Shown piece by piece: positions 33,977 to 42,296 of a stretch of DNA of 64,000 nt (its first letter is position 1; each line of letters begins with the position of its first letter). Below the pieces are notes generated by a model, which searched no databases, was not told the origin of the DNA, and saw only the letters and a program-made list of their open reading frames with translations. The stretch lies in NCBI GenBank assembly GCA_013298025.1, contig JAAFJE010000016.1:1-64000 (forward strand). Reading direction: 5' to 3'. Both the position numbers and the translations under genes were made by a program. This stretch comes from Cytophagales bacterium. GTDB taxonomy: Bacteria; Bacteroidota; Bacteroidia; Cytophagales; Spirosomataceae.

Positions 33977-34767
33977 AACTGAAAAAAGTATGGATGTTTT
34001 CTGATTTCTTGTCTATAAAATTTCAATAATTGGCTTGCCAAAACCCGGTGCCCAAGGGCATTGATGTGCAGCCCATCGGGTTGAAAAAAATAAGGGTGAT
34101 GTTCTATAAAATTTTCGCTAGGTAAGTAGTGAAAAGCCTGTTGTACGCATTCTTCGTGCGTCAGGGTGCGGCCTACTGTACGCAAGTAATGATGGCAAGA
34201 ATTGATGCACGGAAAAGGCGACACTACAACACAACGTTCTTTTACTTGTGTCAGTAAGCTCAAAATTACTTTCAACAGACGGCGGTAGTATTTGAATCTG
34301 CCAAGCTTACCAAATTTATACATTTGCTTTAATATATAGAGTTTTACACCCCATTTTAATTGACCTATTAGCCCTGTAGAAAGGGCTTTAGTGCTAGGCT
34401 TATAAAGCTCCCGAAGACTTACAAGGTTATCGGCTATTTCGGTAGTATTTACATACAATTGTTCTAACAATAGGCTGTTTTCATTATATTTCTGTTTGTC
34501 TGTTTTTCGGAGGTCTGCCACTGTGTCTATGGCAAATAACTCGCCATGGCCTAGTTGCATGATAATTAGGTCATAACGATGAATTTGCATTCCTATATTG
34601 AGCAGCAATTCTATGGTATTTTCCATAGAAAAATGAATGTAATAATCTACCTTTACAGGTGCTTGCTCTAGCTTGATTAGGCTTTCGGCAAAAACCTCCA
34701 TAAATCCTTTTTTGTGCGGAACGCCATATCCCAAAACAGGGTATCCTCCAATTGCTAAAATCCTCAT
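33964..34767 (-). CDS. SGNH-hydrolase-like protein, probably catalytically altered
   Basis: A 267-residue protein with SGNH fold features: block V DGLHINALGHRVLA is complete, but block I reads GGYPVLGYG where GDSxxxG with the nucleophilic Ser is expected, and block III is LGHGE instead of GxND. It is either a pseudoenzyme or uses another residue. No signal peptide. First gene of the minus-strand cluster, overlapping the S41 gene by 13 nt. Confidence 0.6.
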   Translation of the reverse strand: MRILAIGGYPVLGYGVPHKKGFMEVFAESLIKLEQAPVKVDYYIHFSMENTIELLLNIGMQIHRYDLIIMQLGHGELFAIDTVADLRKTDKQKYNENSLLLEQLYVNTTEIADNLVSLRELYKPSTKALSTGLIGQLKWGVKLYILKQMYKFGKLGRFKYYRRLLKVILSLLTQVKERCVVVSPFPCINSCHHYLRTVGRTLTHEECVQQAFHYLPSENFIEHHPYFFQPDGLHINALGHRVLASQLLKFYRQEIRKHPYFFQLCSN

Positions 34768-35138
34768 AGCGTTGTCATCTTTGGGCTGAAACTGAATTGT
34801 TTACTTTATACCATACATGACTACAGCCGTCGGTAGAACGTTGCCTAAAAAAAAAATTTTTGTGTAGGCAACGTTTTGAAAGCATTGTCGGTTATGGTAA
34901 TTGAAATCAATCGTCACAAATAAGGCAAGTTGATATAAAATAAGGAGGTATGGATAATTGCTTGTAATTTCGTCAAATCTCCTCTGACCATTGTTGAAAA
35001 TATAATTTAGTAGGGATTAAGTTATTGCCTTGGTACGAAGTCTAGCGTTAATAGCTGATTACCCAATGAAATAGCAGTAAGCTTTTTTTAGTTTGTGTTT
35101 GTACGTTAAAGATATTTAACCATTAAAAAATAACTCCT
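34768..35138. other. Intergenic region with AT-loop hairpin
   Basis: 371 bp between divergent genes. It holds an 11-bp inverted repeat AACGTTGCCTA (34837-34847) and TAGGCAACGTT (34865-34875) around an A-run/T-run loop. No exact TAnnTTTG box was found on either strand near the gene starts. Nothing else is seen. Confidence 0.55.
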
Positions 35139-35744
35139 TTGTTTTTTAAGAAAAAACATACCGAATTCGATAAAAACAACCTCGAAAGCGTCTTGCAGGC
35201 TTGTCGAGAGCAAAACCCTGATGCCCAAAAGGTTTTGTTCAAGATGTTTTTTAGCTATGCTAAAAACATCTGCTTGCGCTATTCTTCTAACCACGAAGAT
35301 GCCGAGGAAATCATGAACGACGGCTTTATGAAGGTGTTTCAGAGCATTCATAAATACGAAAATATTCAGTCGTTTAAGGCGTGGTTTAGAACCATATTAG
35401 TCAATACAAGTATTAATTATTACCATAAAAGAGAAAAAAATTTATACAGTTTAGAAGTAGAGCAGGCAAGTATGCCCGTGTATGACGAAAATGTGATTGA
35501 TAAGCTGGCTGCCGAAGATATATTGGCGTTGGTGCAAAAACTGCCCACCTCTTATCGTACCGTTTTTATGATGCACGTAGTAGATGGATACAACCATCGA
35601 GAAATAGCCGATATGCTAGGCATCAACGAAGGTACTTCTCGGTCGAATTTCATGAAAGCTCGACTAAAACTACAAGAAATGATTAAAACACACTATCCGC
35701 ATTTATTCGCCGTCGGTTTAACAAACAATCTTTATGAAAACTGA
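35139..35744 (+). CDS. ECF RNA polymerase sigma factor, TTG start
   Basis: A 201-residue ECF sigma factor with region 2 (residues ~18-85; FFSYAKNICLRYSSN, DAEEIMNDGFMKVFQ, FKAWFRTILVNTSINYY) and region 4 (~130-185; LPTSYRTVFMMHVVDGYNHREIA). There is no ATG before region 2: the frame closes upstream at a TAA (35124-35126), leaving only ATA (35130) or TTG (35139), so TTG is the most likely start. It overlaps the following anti-sigma/barrel gene by 11 nt. Confidence 0.85.
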   Translation: MFFKKKHTEFDKNNLESVLQACREQNPDAQKVLFKMFFSYAKNICLRYSSNHEDAEEIMNDGFMKVFQSIHKYENIQSFKAWFRTILVNTSINYYHKREKNLYSLEVEQASMPVYDENVIDKLAAEDILALVQKLPTSYRTVFMMHVVDGYNHREIADMLGINEGTSRSNFMKARLKLQEMIKTHYPHLFAVGLTNNLYEN

Positions 35745-37050
35745 TAAATTCGATGATGCAATCAAGCAAAAACTTGAGGGCATTGAGCCCACTTTTCAAG
35801 AAGAAGATTGGGATAAATTCATGGCGTTTGCTCATGCTCAAAAAGTGCCTTTCTGGAAAACTTTGGCAAGCAAATCAGTTTTATACACGGCGGCAGCAGC
35901 CGTCGTGGTTGTAAGTTCTGTTATATTAACTTTAACCCAATACTATGCAAAAAAAGATTTACAGCAAGAACTTCTTTCAGTAAAACAACAACGAGACAGC
36001 GTCGTGGCGGCCAAACAAATGCTCGCCGAGCAGTTATCAAAACAACAACAAAAAAACGCAACACAACTGCCCCTAGCAACGGCTACCGCTCCTGATGCCC
36101 CAGCAACCTTGCTCGACGAAAGTACGGCTTCGACAAGTATAGAGGGAAAATATGTGGTAGGTAAGAAAACGCTAGGCGGCAAAGCTGGCGGCTTGTGGGC
36201 TGGTTTAACCGAAAAACGTAATCAAGCATTTAGAAAAGCATGGACAAAAAAGGCATCGAATGGCAATGGTGGAGGCATCGACAAGGGCACAATAGAAGTA
36301 ACGGAAGTAGCACATAAACCTTTGCTTACCAGTGCCATTGTCCTCAAAACTTTGCCTGCCAAACAAGCCCTCTGGGATTCGAGCTACCGCACGATGGCAA
36401 CTATCACCAAAACCAATTTTGGGTACTATCAATTCGATACTACGCAAGAAAAACATTGGCGTTTTTCGCTGGCAGATGCCTCTCTAAGAGCTGGGGTACA
36501 AGCTTATACAGGGCCTAAGCAACAAGCCATTGGCGGACAAGTAGAGTTTTTTCTCGACAAACGCCTGAGCATTTCGGCTGGCTTGCGGTTTGTATCTTTG
36601 ACGAAAGAAACGTACCTCAACGATTATCATTTCAAAGATTTCAATGATTTCGATTTTAGGGTTCGCTTTGCTCCTAAAGTTCCTTTCGGAGCACCTATTA
36701 AAAATATCGAAATTCAAAATACCTTGCTACAAATACCGATTCAGTTGAGCTATTATATGCCACTTGCTCGTAGCTTTTTTGTGTTTGGAAAAGTGGGGAC
36801 AGACCTAGACCTTTCGGGAACAAAGCAGGTGTGTTTCGATATTAAAGACAAAACCGAACTGACGCAAACACAGGTAAACTCGTCGCTCGAAACAATTACG
36901 TTGAATAACTATAATGTAAGTGTAGGTTTCGAGAAAAGATTTGGTCCGGTAGCCCTACAGGTGTCGCCTAGCTATGGGTTTACTTACAAAGCGGTTGACT
37001 ATAAAATAAACGGTCTTGGCTTAGACCTCAAAATAAATTATACCTTTTAG
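35734..37050 (+). CDS. Anti-sigma/beta-barrel fusion protein
   Basis: A 438-residue protein. The N-terminal ~45 residues are cytosolic and likely bind the sigma factor; one TM (~48-68, AAAAVVVVSSVILTL) follows, then a coiled coil (~72-105) rich in Lys and Gln, a low-complexity linker, and from about 230 a porin-like beta-barrel ending in INYTF. Such fusions are recurrent in Bacteroidota, with the sigma gene just before. A single chain through both membranes would link outer-membrane state to the sigma factor (inference). Confidence 0.75.
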   Translation: MKTDKFDDAIKQKLEGIEPTFQEEDWDKFMAFAHAQKVPFWKTLASKSVLYTAAAAVVVVSSVILTLTQYYAKKDLQQELLSVKQQRDSVVAAKQMLAEQLSKQQQKNATQLPLATATAPDAPATLLDESTASTSIEGKYVVGKKTLGGKAGGLWAGLTEKRNQAFRKAWTKKASNGNGGGIDKGTIEVTEVAHKPLLTSAIVLKTLPAKQALWDSSYRTMATITKTNFGYYQFDTTQEKHWRFSLADASLRAGVQAYTGPKQQAIGGQVEFFLDKRLSISAGLRFVSLTKETYLNDYHFKDFNDFDFRVRFAPKVPFGAPIKNIEIQNTLLQIPIQLSYYMPLARSFFVFGKVGTDLDLSGTKQVCFDIKDKTELTQTQVNSSLETITLNNYNVSVGFEKRFGPVALQVSPSYGFTYKAVDYKINGLGLDLKINYTF

Positions 37051-37072
37051 TTTTTGGATTATAGTTGTCTAT

Positions 37073-37106
37073 AAAAGCCTAGCTCTTGTGAGTTAGGCTT
37101 TTTTTT
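37073..37106 (+). terminator. Rho-independent terminator
   Basis: AAAAGCCTAGCTC ttgt GAGTTAGGCTTTT followed by T-run; one G-U pair. Ends the first sigma/anti-sigma pair. Confidence 0.8.
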
Positions 37107-37263
37107 GTACTGATAATTTCTTAAATTCCCTGTAATTCTTGGCCTAAACCCACGACTCATGAGGACGATAGTTGGCGGTCTTGGTCTGAAAAGGCTCTTG
37201 TGGCTTACACCTCTGCTATCAACATCCACTTTGTCGTTTTTATTTGATTCATCAACCTTGCTT

Positions 37264-37764
37264 ATGTCGGTATCGCTTGAAAAACAATTTGTTGCTTACC
37301 TGAATCAGCATCAGCGAATTATCCACAAAGTATGTGGAATGTATCGGCACGACTCCGATGATAAAAAGGATTTGTTCCAAGAAATTGTCATACAACTGTG
37401 GAAAGCGTTCCCCAACTTCCGACAAGAAGCCAAGGTTTCTACGTGGATATACCAGATAGCCCTCAATGTAGCCATTTCTGATTTTAGAAAAGAGAGCCGT
37501 CGGCCACAAAAAACCTCACTCGATGACCTGCAAATAGCCATTCCAACCGAGCCAGAACCCGATACCGCCGAGAAGCTCCAACAATTATACAAAGCCATAG
37601 AAGCCTTATCGGCTATAGAAAAGGCATTATTGATGTTGTATTTTGAAGAAAAAAATAACGAAGAAATTGCCGAAATCATGGGCATTACGCCCAACAATGT
37701 GCGGGTAAAAATGACTCGTATTAGAGAGAAATTGAAAAATAAGGTAAGTCAATCTGCAACATAA
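37264..37764 (+). CDS. ECF RNA polymerase sigma factor, second
   Basis: A 166-residue sigma factor with region 2 (HQRIIHKVCGMYRHDSDDKK, DLFQEIVIQLWKAFP, FRQEAKVSTWIYQIALNVAI) and region 4 (LSAIEKALLMLYFEEKNNEE, IAEIMGITPNNVRVKMTR). The ATG at 37264 fits the usual length; the 35 codons before it are not family-like. Two nt separate it from the membrane protein that follows, its likely anti-sigma. Confidence 0.9.
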   Translation: MSVSLEKQFVAYLNQHQRIIHKVCGMYRHDSDDKKDLFQEIVIQLWKAFPNFRQEAKVSTWIYQIALNVAISDFRKESRRPQKTSLDDLQIAIPTEPEPDTAEKLQQLYKAIEALSAIEKALLMLYFEEKNNEEIAEIMGITPNNVRVKMTRIREKLKNKVSQSAT

Positions 37765-37766
37765 TT

Positions 37767-38348
37767 ATGGAACTAGACGACCTCAAACATATCTGGCAAA
37801 CAACCCAAGCAGGCGTTGAAAGCCAACATTTTGCCGAAAAAGACCTCTGGCTTATGACCCAACAAAAGTCGCAGAGTGTGATTGCCAAGCTCAAACGCAA
37901 TTTGTTGCTAGAGTTGGGCTTGGGAATGGCTTGTGTACCCCTGCTTGGGTATTATATTGCTACCGAAACCTCATTTTTTCGCTGGATAGCCCTTGCTGCT
38001 TTGGGCTTATTGGGCTTGTGTGTGGTATTTTACGGGTGGGGCATCAGGCGACTGACGGCTTTTCAAGAACAAACTTCCTTGCGTATGGCATTGCAACAAC
38101 TCATCGAACAGTTTGAGGCTTTCATCCAATTGTACTATTATACCAACATGGTGCTTACGCCTTTGGCTTTTTTTGCAGGAGCATATTGGGCTACTTATCT
38201 GTATTCGTATGGCTTACAATTGTCGTTGGGATTGAGCCTTTTTTTTACACCCATTATCTTTGGTGTGGTGCGTTGGTTTGTTAAAAAAGCGTATCGCCAA
38301 CACCTTGAGCGTTTAAAGGTATTGTTGGATGAGTTGGAAGGTGCTTAA
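37767..38348 (+). CDS. Putative anti-sigma membrane protein
   Basis: A 193-residue protein: cytosolic start (MELDDLKHIWQ) typical of a Bacteroidota family that follows small ECF sigma genes, then four hydrophobic segments from about residue 48 and a basic cytosolic end. No zinc motif of the ZAS type is seen. Function inferred from the 2-nt gap to the sigma gene. Confidence 0.65.
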   Translation: MELDDLKHIWQTTQAGVESQHFAEKDLWLMTQQKSQSVIAKLKRNLLLELGLGMACVPLLGYYIATETSFFRWIALAALGLLGLCVVFYGWGIRRLTAFQEQTSLRMALQQLIEQFEAFIQLYYYTNMVLTPLAFFAGAYWATYLYSYGLQLSLGLSLFFTPIIFGVVRWFVKKAYRQHLERLKVLLDELEGA

Positions 38349-38539
38349 ACAGCAGTATTGTGAGGAGGAATAACGATTTATCCAACCTTTTTCGCAAAGC
38401 GGATTTACGAAAGCCGAAGGTGTGGCATACCACAATTACGACAATCTTTCGTATAACATTAGATTTAGGTCTAAAATTTGCGGACAAATACACAGCACTG
38501 TTGTGCAAGAGTGTTAGCCAATCTACTTCTTTACGTTTT

Positions 38540-40042
38540 ATGAACAAATATTTTACGCTCTTACTTTGGTTATATGCAATAGCTGCCCATGCTCAAAGCA
38601 AATCGGGAGGTCTGTTTCGCAAACAAGAATTTCGGGCGGTGTGGATTGCCACCGTCGATAATATTGATTGGCCTCAGAAAGGTCAGTTTGATTCGGAAGA
38701 ACAACAAAAAGATTTTATCCGAATTTTAGACGAACACAGGCGTTCAAACATGAACGCCGTAATGGTGCAAGTCAGAACGGCCTGTGATGCCTACTATGCC
38801 AAAGGGGCTGAACCTTGGTCGGAATTTCTTACGGGCTTGCAAGGAAAATTTCCTAGTCCTTACTACGACCCCATGCCTTTTATGATAAAGGAAGCCCATG
38901 ACCGCAACATGGAGTTTCATGCGTGGCTCAACCTCAATCGGGTTACTTTTAAAGGAAACCGTCGGATTATGTCGGAGCATATCAGTGTGTTGCATCCTGA
39001 GTGGATGCTCACCTACGATGGACAAAAAATCATGAATTTCGGGATTCCAGAAGTAAGAGATTATTTGGTACAAATTGTAGAAGATATTCTGACGCACTAC
39101 GACATAGATGGCATTCATTTCGATGATTATTTTTACCCTTATCCTATTACTGGACAAGTGCTTGCCGATGAAACTACCTTTGAGGAGTACAATCGAGGAT
39201 TTAACAACATTGAAGACTGGCGACGAGACAACACAGATTTGCTGATTGAGGCAATTAGCCAAAAAATTATGAGCCTCAAACCCCGTGTAAAATTTGGGAT
39301 AAGTCCGTTTGGTGTATGGCAAAATTATAGCAACAAGGACAAAACTGGCTCGAAAACACAGGCTGGCATTACCTCCTACTATTCGCTGTATGCCGATGTA
39401 CGCAAATGGCTAGAAAATGGCTGGATTGACTACGTTGCTCCGCAAATTTATTTTGAACGCTCCCATACCAAAGCTCCTTATAAAGTATTGGTCGATTGGT
39501 GGGCGAAAAATACGTTTGGAAAACATCTGTACATTGGGCATGGGCTGTATAAACTTAAAAGTTGGCCTGCCGACGAACTCCCCTACCAATTGCGTATCGA
39601 CCGTGCCAATGGGCGTGTTCAAGGCGGTATGTTTTTTAGTTCTAAATGGCTCACCGAAAACCAAAACGGGGTACAAGACAGCCTTCGTAACCATTATTAC
39701 AAATACCCTGCCTTAGTGCCACCGATGCCTTGGAAAGACCAAACCCCACCCATGCCGCCTCAAAATGGTAGTATTAGCCAAACCTCCGAAGGCGTAAACC
39801 TCGCATGGATAGCAGGTACAACCGCAGATGATGGCGACGAAAACTATTATTTTGTGGTGTATCGCTTCGATGCCAAAGAAGAAATAGACCTCCGTAAAGC
39901 CGAGAAAATTTTATACATTGGTAAAGAAAAAACTTTTATTGATACAAGTCCCAAGCAAGGGTATAGCTATGTATATGTGGTAACGGCTTTTGATAGGCAA
40001 CACAACGAATCGCATCCGTTGGTGTTTGAAATGCAGGAATAA
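38540..40042 (+). CDS. GHL10-type glycoside hydrolase-like protein (DUF187)
   Basis: A 500-residue secreted protein, signal peptide MNKYFTLLLWLYAIAAHAQ. The GHL10 TIM-barrel is at ~28-370: EFRAVWIATVDNIDWP, MNAVMVQVRTACDAYY, HAWLNLNRVTF, DGIHFDDYFYPYP, KFGISPFGVW, DYVAPQIYFE. A C-terminal fibronectin type III-like domain follows (~405-500). GHL10 proteins are believed to act on peptidoglycan or surface glycans. Preceded by 190 bp without a signal. The ORF has an earlier ATG but the signal peptide fixes this start. Confidence 0.88.
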   Translation: MNKYFTLLLWLYAIAAHAQSKSGGLFRKQEFRAVWIATVDNIDWPQKGQFDSEEQQKDFIRILDEHRRSNMNAVMVQVRTACDAYYAKGAEPWSEFLTGLQGKFPSPYYDPMPFMIKEAHDRNMEFHAWLNLNRVTFKGNRRIMSEHISVLHPEWMLTYDGQKIMNFGIPEVRDYLVQIVEDILTHYDIDGIHFDDYFYPYPITGQVLADETTFEEYNRGFNNIEDWRRDNTDLLIEAISQKIMSLKPRVKFGISPFGVWQNYSNKDKTGSKTQAGITSYYSLYADVRKWLENGWIDYVAPQIYFERSHTKAPYKVLVDWWAKNTFGKHLYIGHGLYKLKSWPADELPYQLRIDRANGRVQGGMFFSSKWLTENQNGVQDSLRNHYYKYPALVPPMPWKDQTPPMPPQNGSISQTSEGVNLAWIAGTTADDGDENYYFVVYRFDAKEEIDLRKAEKILYIGKEKTFIDTSPKQGYSYVYVVTAFDRQHNESHPLVFEMQE

Positions 40043-40064
40043 ACTGGAAAGGCTGTATGAGTTG

Positions 40065-40113
40065 AAGCGTCTTTTGCAAAAAAGGCAATGATTCTTTTTT
40101 GTAAAAGACGCTT
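40065..40113. terminator. Bidirectional terminator
   Basis: AAGCGTCTTTTGCAAAAAA (40065-40083) pairs with TTTTTTGTAAAAGACGCTT (40095-40113), one G-U pair; between convergent genes. Confidence 0.85.
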
Positions 40114-40123
40114 TCATAAATCG

Positions 40124-40765
40124 TTAATTAAACATTTCGTCGTTTTTTACCATAAACTTCAATTGCTTTTCTCCGCCACCTGTCAGCCGTAATTTTACTA
40201 CATAATTGCCTCCGTTGAGGTTGTATGAAGGGCTTACGACAATACTATTACCAGCCCCCAACTCGAAGTCGCAAGGAATACCCAAGCCCGTTTCTGTGCC
40301 GAGTAGTGGCACAACTTTAGTGTTGTCGTCAACCAGTACATTGATAACCATTTTATCGTTGACCTTCGTTACCGTAATCGGATTGGTCGGTTTGGCGGCC
40401 ATGTAGTCATATACATGGTATTTACCGTCTTCTTCGTACTCTACAATGCGGTAAAATTCTATACTTCGCAAAACCTTCGAGTCGGTAAAGGTAAATTGTA
40501 GCCGCTGGTCTTCTGCCTGATTCGCTTTTACAGGAATTTCTCTGATGTCGAAGAAAGTGTCATTGTCTTTGCTGCGTTGTACAATGAAGCGAGCGGGCTT
40601 ATGGCCTTCGCCCGTGACCCACGTAATCACGGCACGATTCATGTCATTGACTTGCACTGCAAAAAGAATATCTCGGTTAGAGCGTGTTTTGATTTGTGAA
40701 AAGGATGTAAAGATGCCGCAAAACACCAAAGTGCTTGCTAAGAAGAATTTAACAAGTTGCTTCAT
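40124..40765 (-). CDS. Secreted protein, fibronectin-like, unknown
   Basis: A 213-residue exported protein, signal peptide up to FTSFSQ (residue ~24). FAVQVNDMNRAVITWVTG and FIVQRSKDNDTFFDIREI resemble an FN3/SusF-type beta-sandwich; the last part (NGGNYVVKLRLTGGGEKQLKF) resembles the ends of T9SS-type cargo domains but lacks the usual signature. Function unknown. Confidence 0.7.
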   Translation of the reverse strand: MKQLVKFFLASTLVFCGIFTSFSQIKTRSNRDILFAVQVNDMNRAVITWVTGEGHKPARFIVQRSKDNDTFFDIREIPVKANQAEDQRLQFTFTDSKVLRSIEFYRIVEYEEDGKYHVYDYMAAKPTNPITVTKVNDKMVINVLVDDNTKVVPLLGTETGLGIPCDFELGAGNSIVVSPSYNLNGGNYVVKLRLTGGGEKQLKFMVKNDEMFN

Positions 40766-41338
40766 AGAGGTTGAAAAATTGTTTTATGGGTTCTAGTTTT
40801 ATAAAAAAAGGGTTCGTTGTTACTGTCTTTCGATTCGGTATATTTTCTTGATACTTGTCAGGTTTACGAAAAATGTCTTCAAATATAGCATTATTCCTAC
40901 ATAAAATTTAATATTTATAGGCAAATATTTTCATTTTATCAAAAACTATAGGTTTTAGCAGGAAGCATGACTTTACCTTGGGTAATTCAACCATACGAAA
41001 TAAGCCTTTTGTTTCTCTAACTAGGAAAGCGATTAAGTGTTCTAAAGTGTTTTTAGTAGAAAGGATAGTTTAAATATGATTATTACAATATAATGAATAA
41101 TTAATTAGTTGTAAATTAGTATTTTATAGAATTTTTTTTTGAATATTTGCAGTAAGTTATTAAATTAGAAAAACGGATATAGGTATAAAATATATAGCGT
41201 AATCCTCCATATATTAAAGGTAATGCTAAAAAATTTGACTGTATAATTCCAGCGTTTAATAACTTGTTGTGTTCGACCTCCTTTTTAGTATGATTATAAT
41301 TACTTATACATAAATCTTAAAAACTTTAATTTACAATC
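40766..41338. other. AT-rich intergenic region
   Basis: 573 bp between divergent genes. On the minus strand TATATTTG (40887-40880) is a possible -7 box for the gene ending at 40124. On the plus strand the stretch upstream of the CBM48 gene is very AT-rich, with no exact promoter match; AATATTTGC near 41143 is close. No gene found. Confidence 0.5.
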
Positions 41339-41644
41339 ATGGCAATTACCAAACAGTATTTGAAATCGAAACCCGTTTGCAAAGTTACATTCGTTGTTCC
41401 TGCCGAAACCGTTGGAGGTGCTAAAGCCGTTAATGTAGTAGGAGAGTTCAACAATTGGGATGCTGCTGCTACCGCTTTGAAAAAACAAAAAGATGGTACA
41501 TTCAAAGGTACAGTAGAGTTGACAGCCGGCAAAGAGTTTCAGTTTCGTTATTTGATTGACAGCATTATCTGGGCAAACGACGTTGAAGCCGACAAGTTTG
41601 TTTTCAATGGCATGGCAGACGAAAACTCTGTGTTAGTATTGTAA
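41339..41644 (+). CDS. Single CBM48/isoamylase N-terminal domain protein
   Basis: A 101-residue protein that is one early-set beta-sandwich: VNVVGEFNNWDAAATALKKQ, DGTFKGTVEL, FQFRYLIDSIIWANDVEADK. This fold (CBM48) binds alpha-glucans in glycogen enzymes and AMPK-beta; the NNWD and Trp residues fit. No catalytic domain and no signal peptide, so cytosolic. Possibly a glycogen-associated adapter. ~230 bp downstream precede a terminator. Confidence 0.85.
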   Translation: MAITKQYLKSKPVCKVTFVVPAETVGGAKAVNVVGEFNNWDAAATALKKQKDGTFKGTVELTAGKEFQFRYLIDSIIWANDVEADKFVFNGMADENSVLVL

Positions 41645-42296
41645 TTACTGCCCATCGGGCGGTTGTATTGGTCAGAAGGTTCAGGGCTTTTCTGGTTTGA
41701 AGAAAAGCATTTTAATAGGATAGCATGGCTACGCCAAAAGCGTAGAAGAAAGTAGAAAACCTGTTGGTTGCCCCTCATTCTAGCAGCTTCGTACAACAAT
41801 CGGCTTGTGCGTGCGTGTTAGCAACAGGATTTTTTCCCGCACTGCGTTATTATCCCCACCCCATTTATTCTTCTTTTATAAACGAAGCCTCCTCTGTGGG
41901 GCTTCGTTTTTTGTTGCATAAGCAGCTTTGCGTAGTAAATTAATTGTATTTTTCTGAGTTATGATTAGGTGCTTCTTTAAGCCCTGCTAGGATTTGGTGG
42001 AGGGATTCATTTACATTTTCTACAAATATTTCGCCCCTCCGAGGCTAGTTTTTCAAATGCTTTTTGAGGACTTATGTTATAAAAACAACGCATGACATAT
42101 TTCTCCTGAAATTTTGCTACATTTGATAGAAGTAAAAAGAACGCTTTGCTTGACGCTTTTGTGTCGATACAAAGGCGTGGCTGTGTTGCATGAGGATAAG
42201 CTTGTTTTTTGTAATAAATTCATAATCAATGATTTTTATAATAATAGGCAACTTCTTTTTATAACGTATTTCAAATCAAACAAACTTAAAACTCAG
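41645..42296. other. Intergenic region, possible 3' RNA
   Basis: Between the CBM48 gene and the peptidase gene. The first ~235 bp up to a terminator at 41880-41910 are GC-richer than the rest and contain GCTACGCC/GCGTAG-type hairpins; they may be a long 3' UTR or a small RNA. The stretch 41915-42296 is AT-rich; its in-frame codons upstream of the peptidase GTG were not taken as coding. Confidence 0.4.
41880..41912 (+). terminator. Rho-independent terminator
   Basis: AAACGAAGCC, loop, GGCTTCGTTT followed by TT. Confidence 0.75.
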
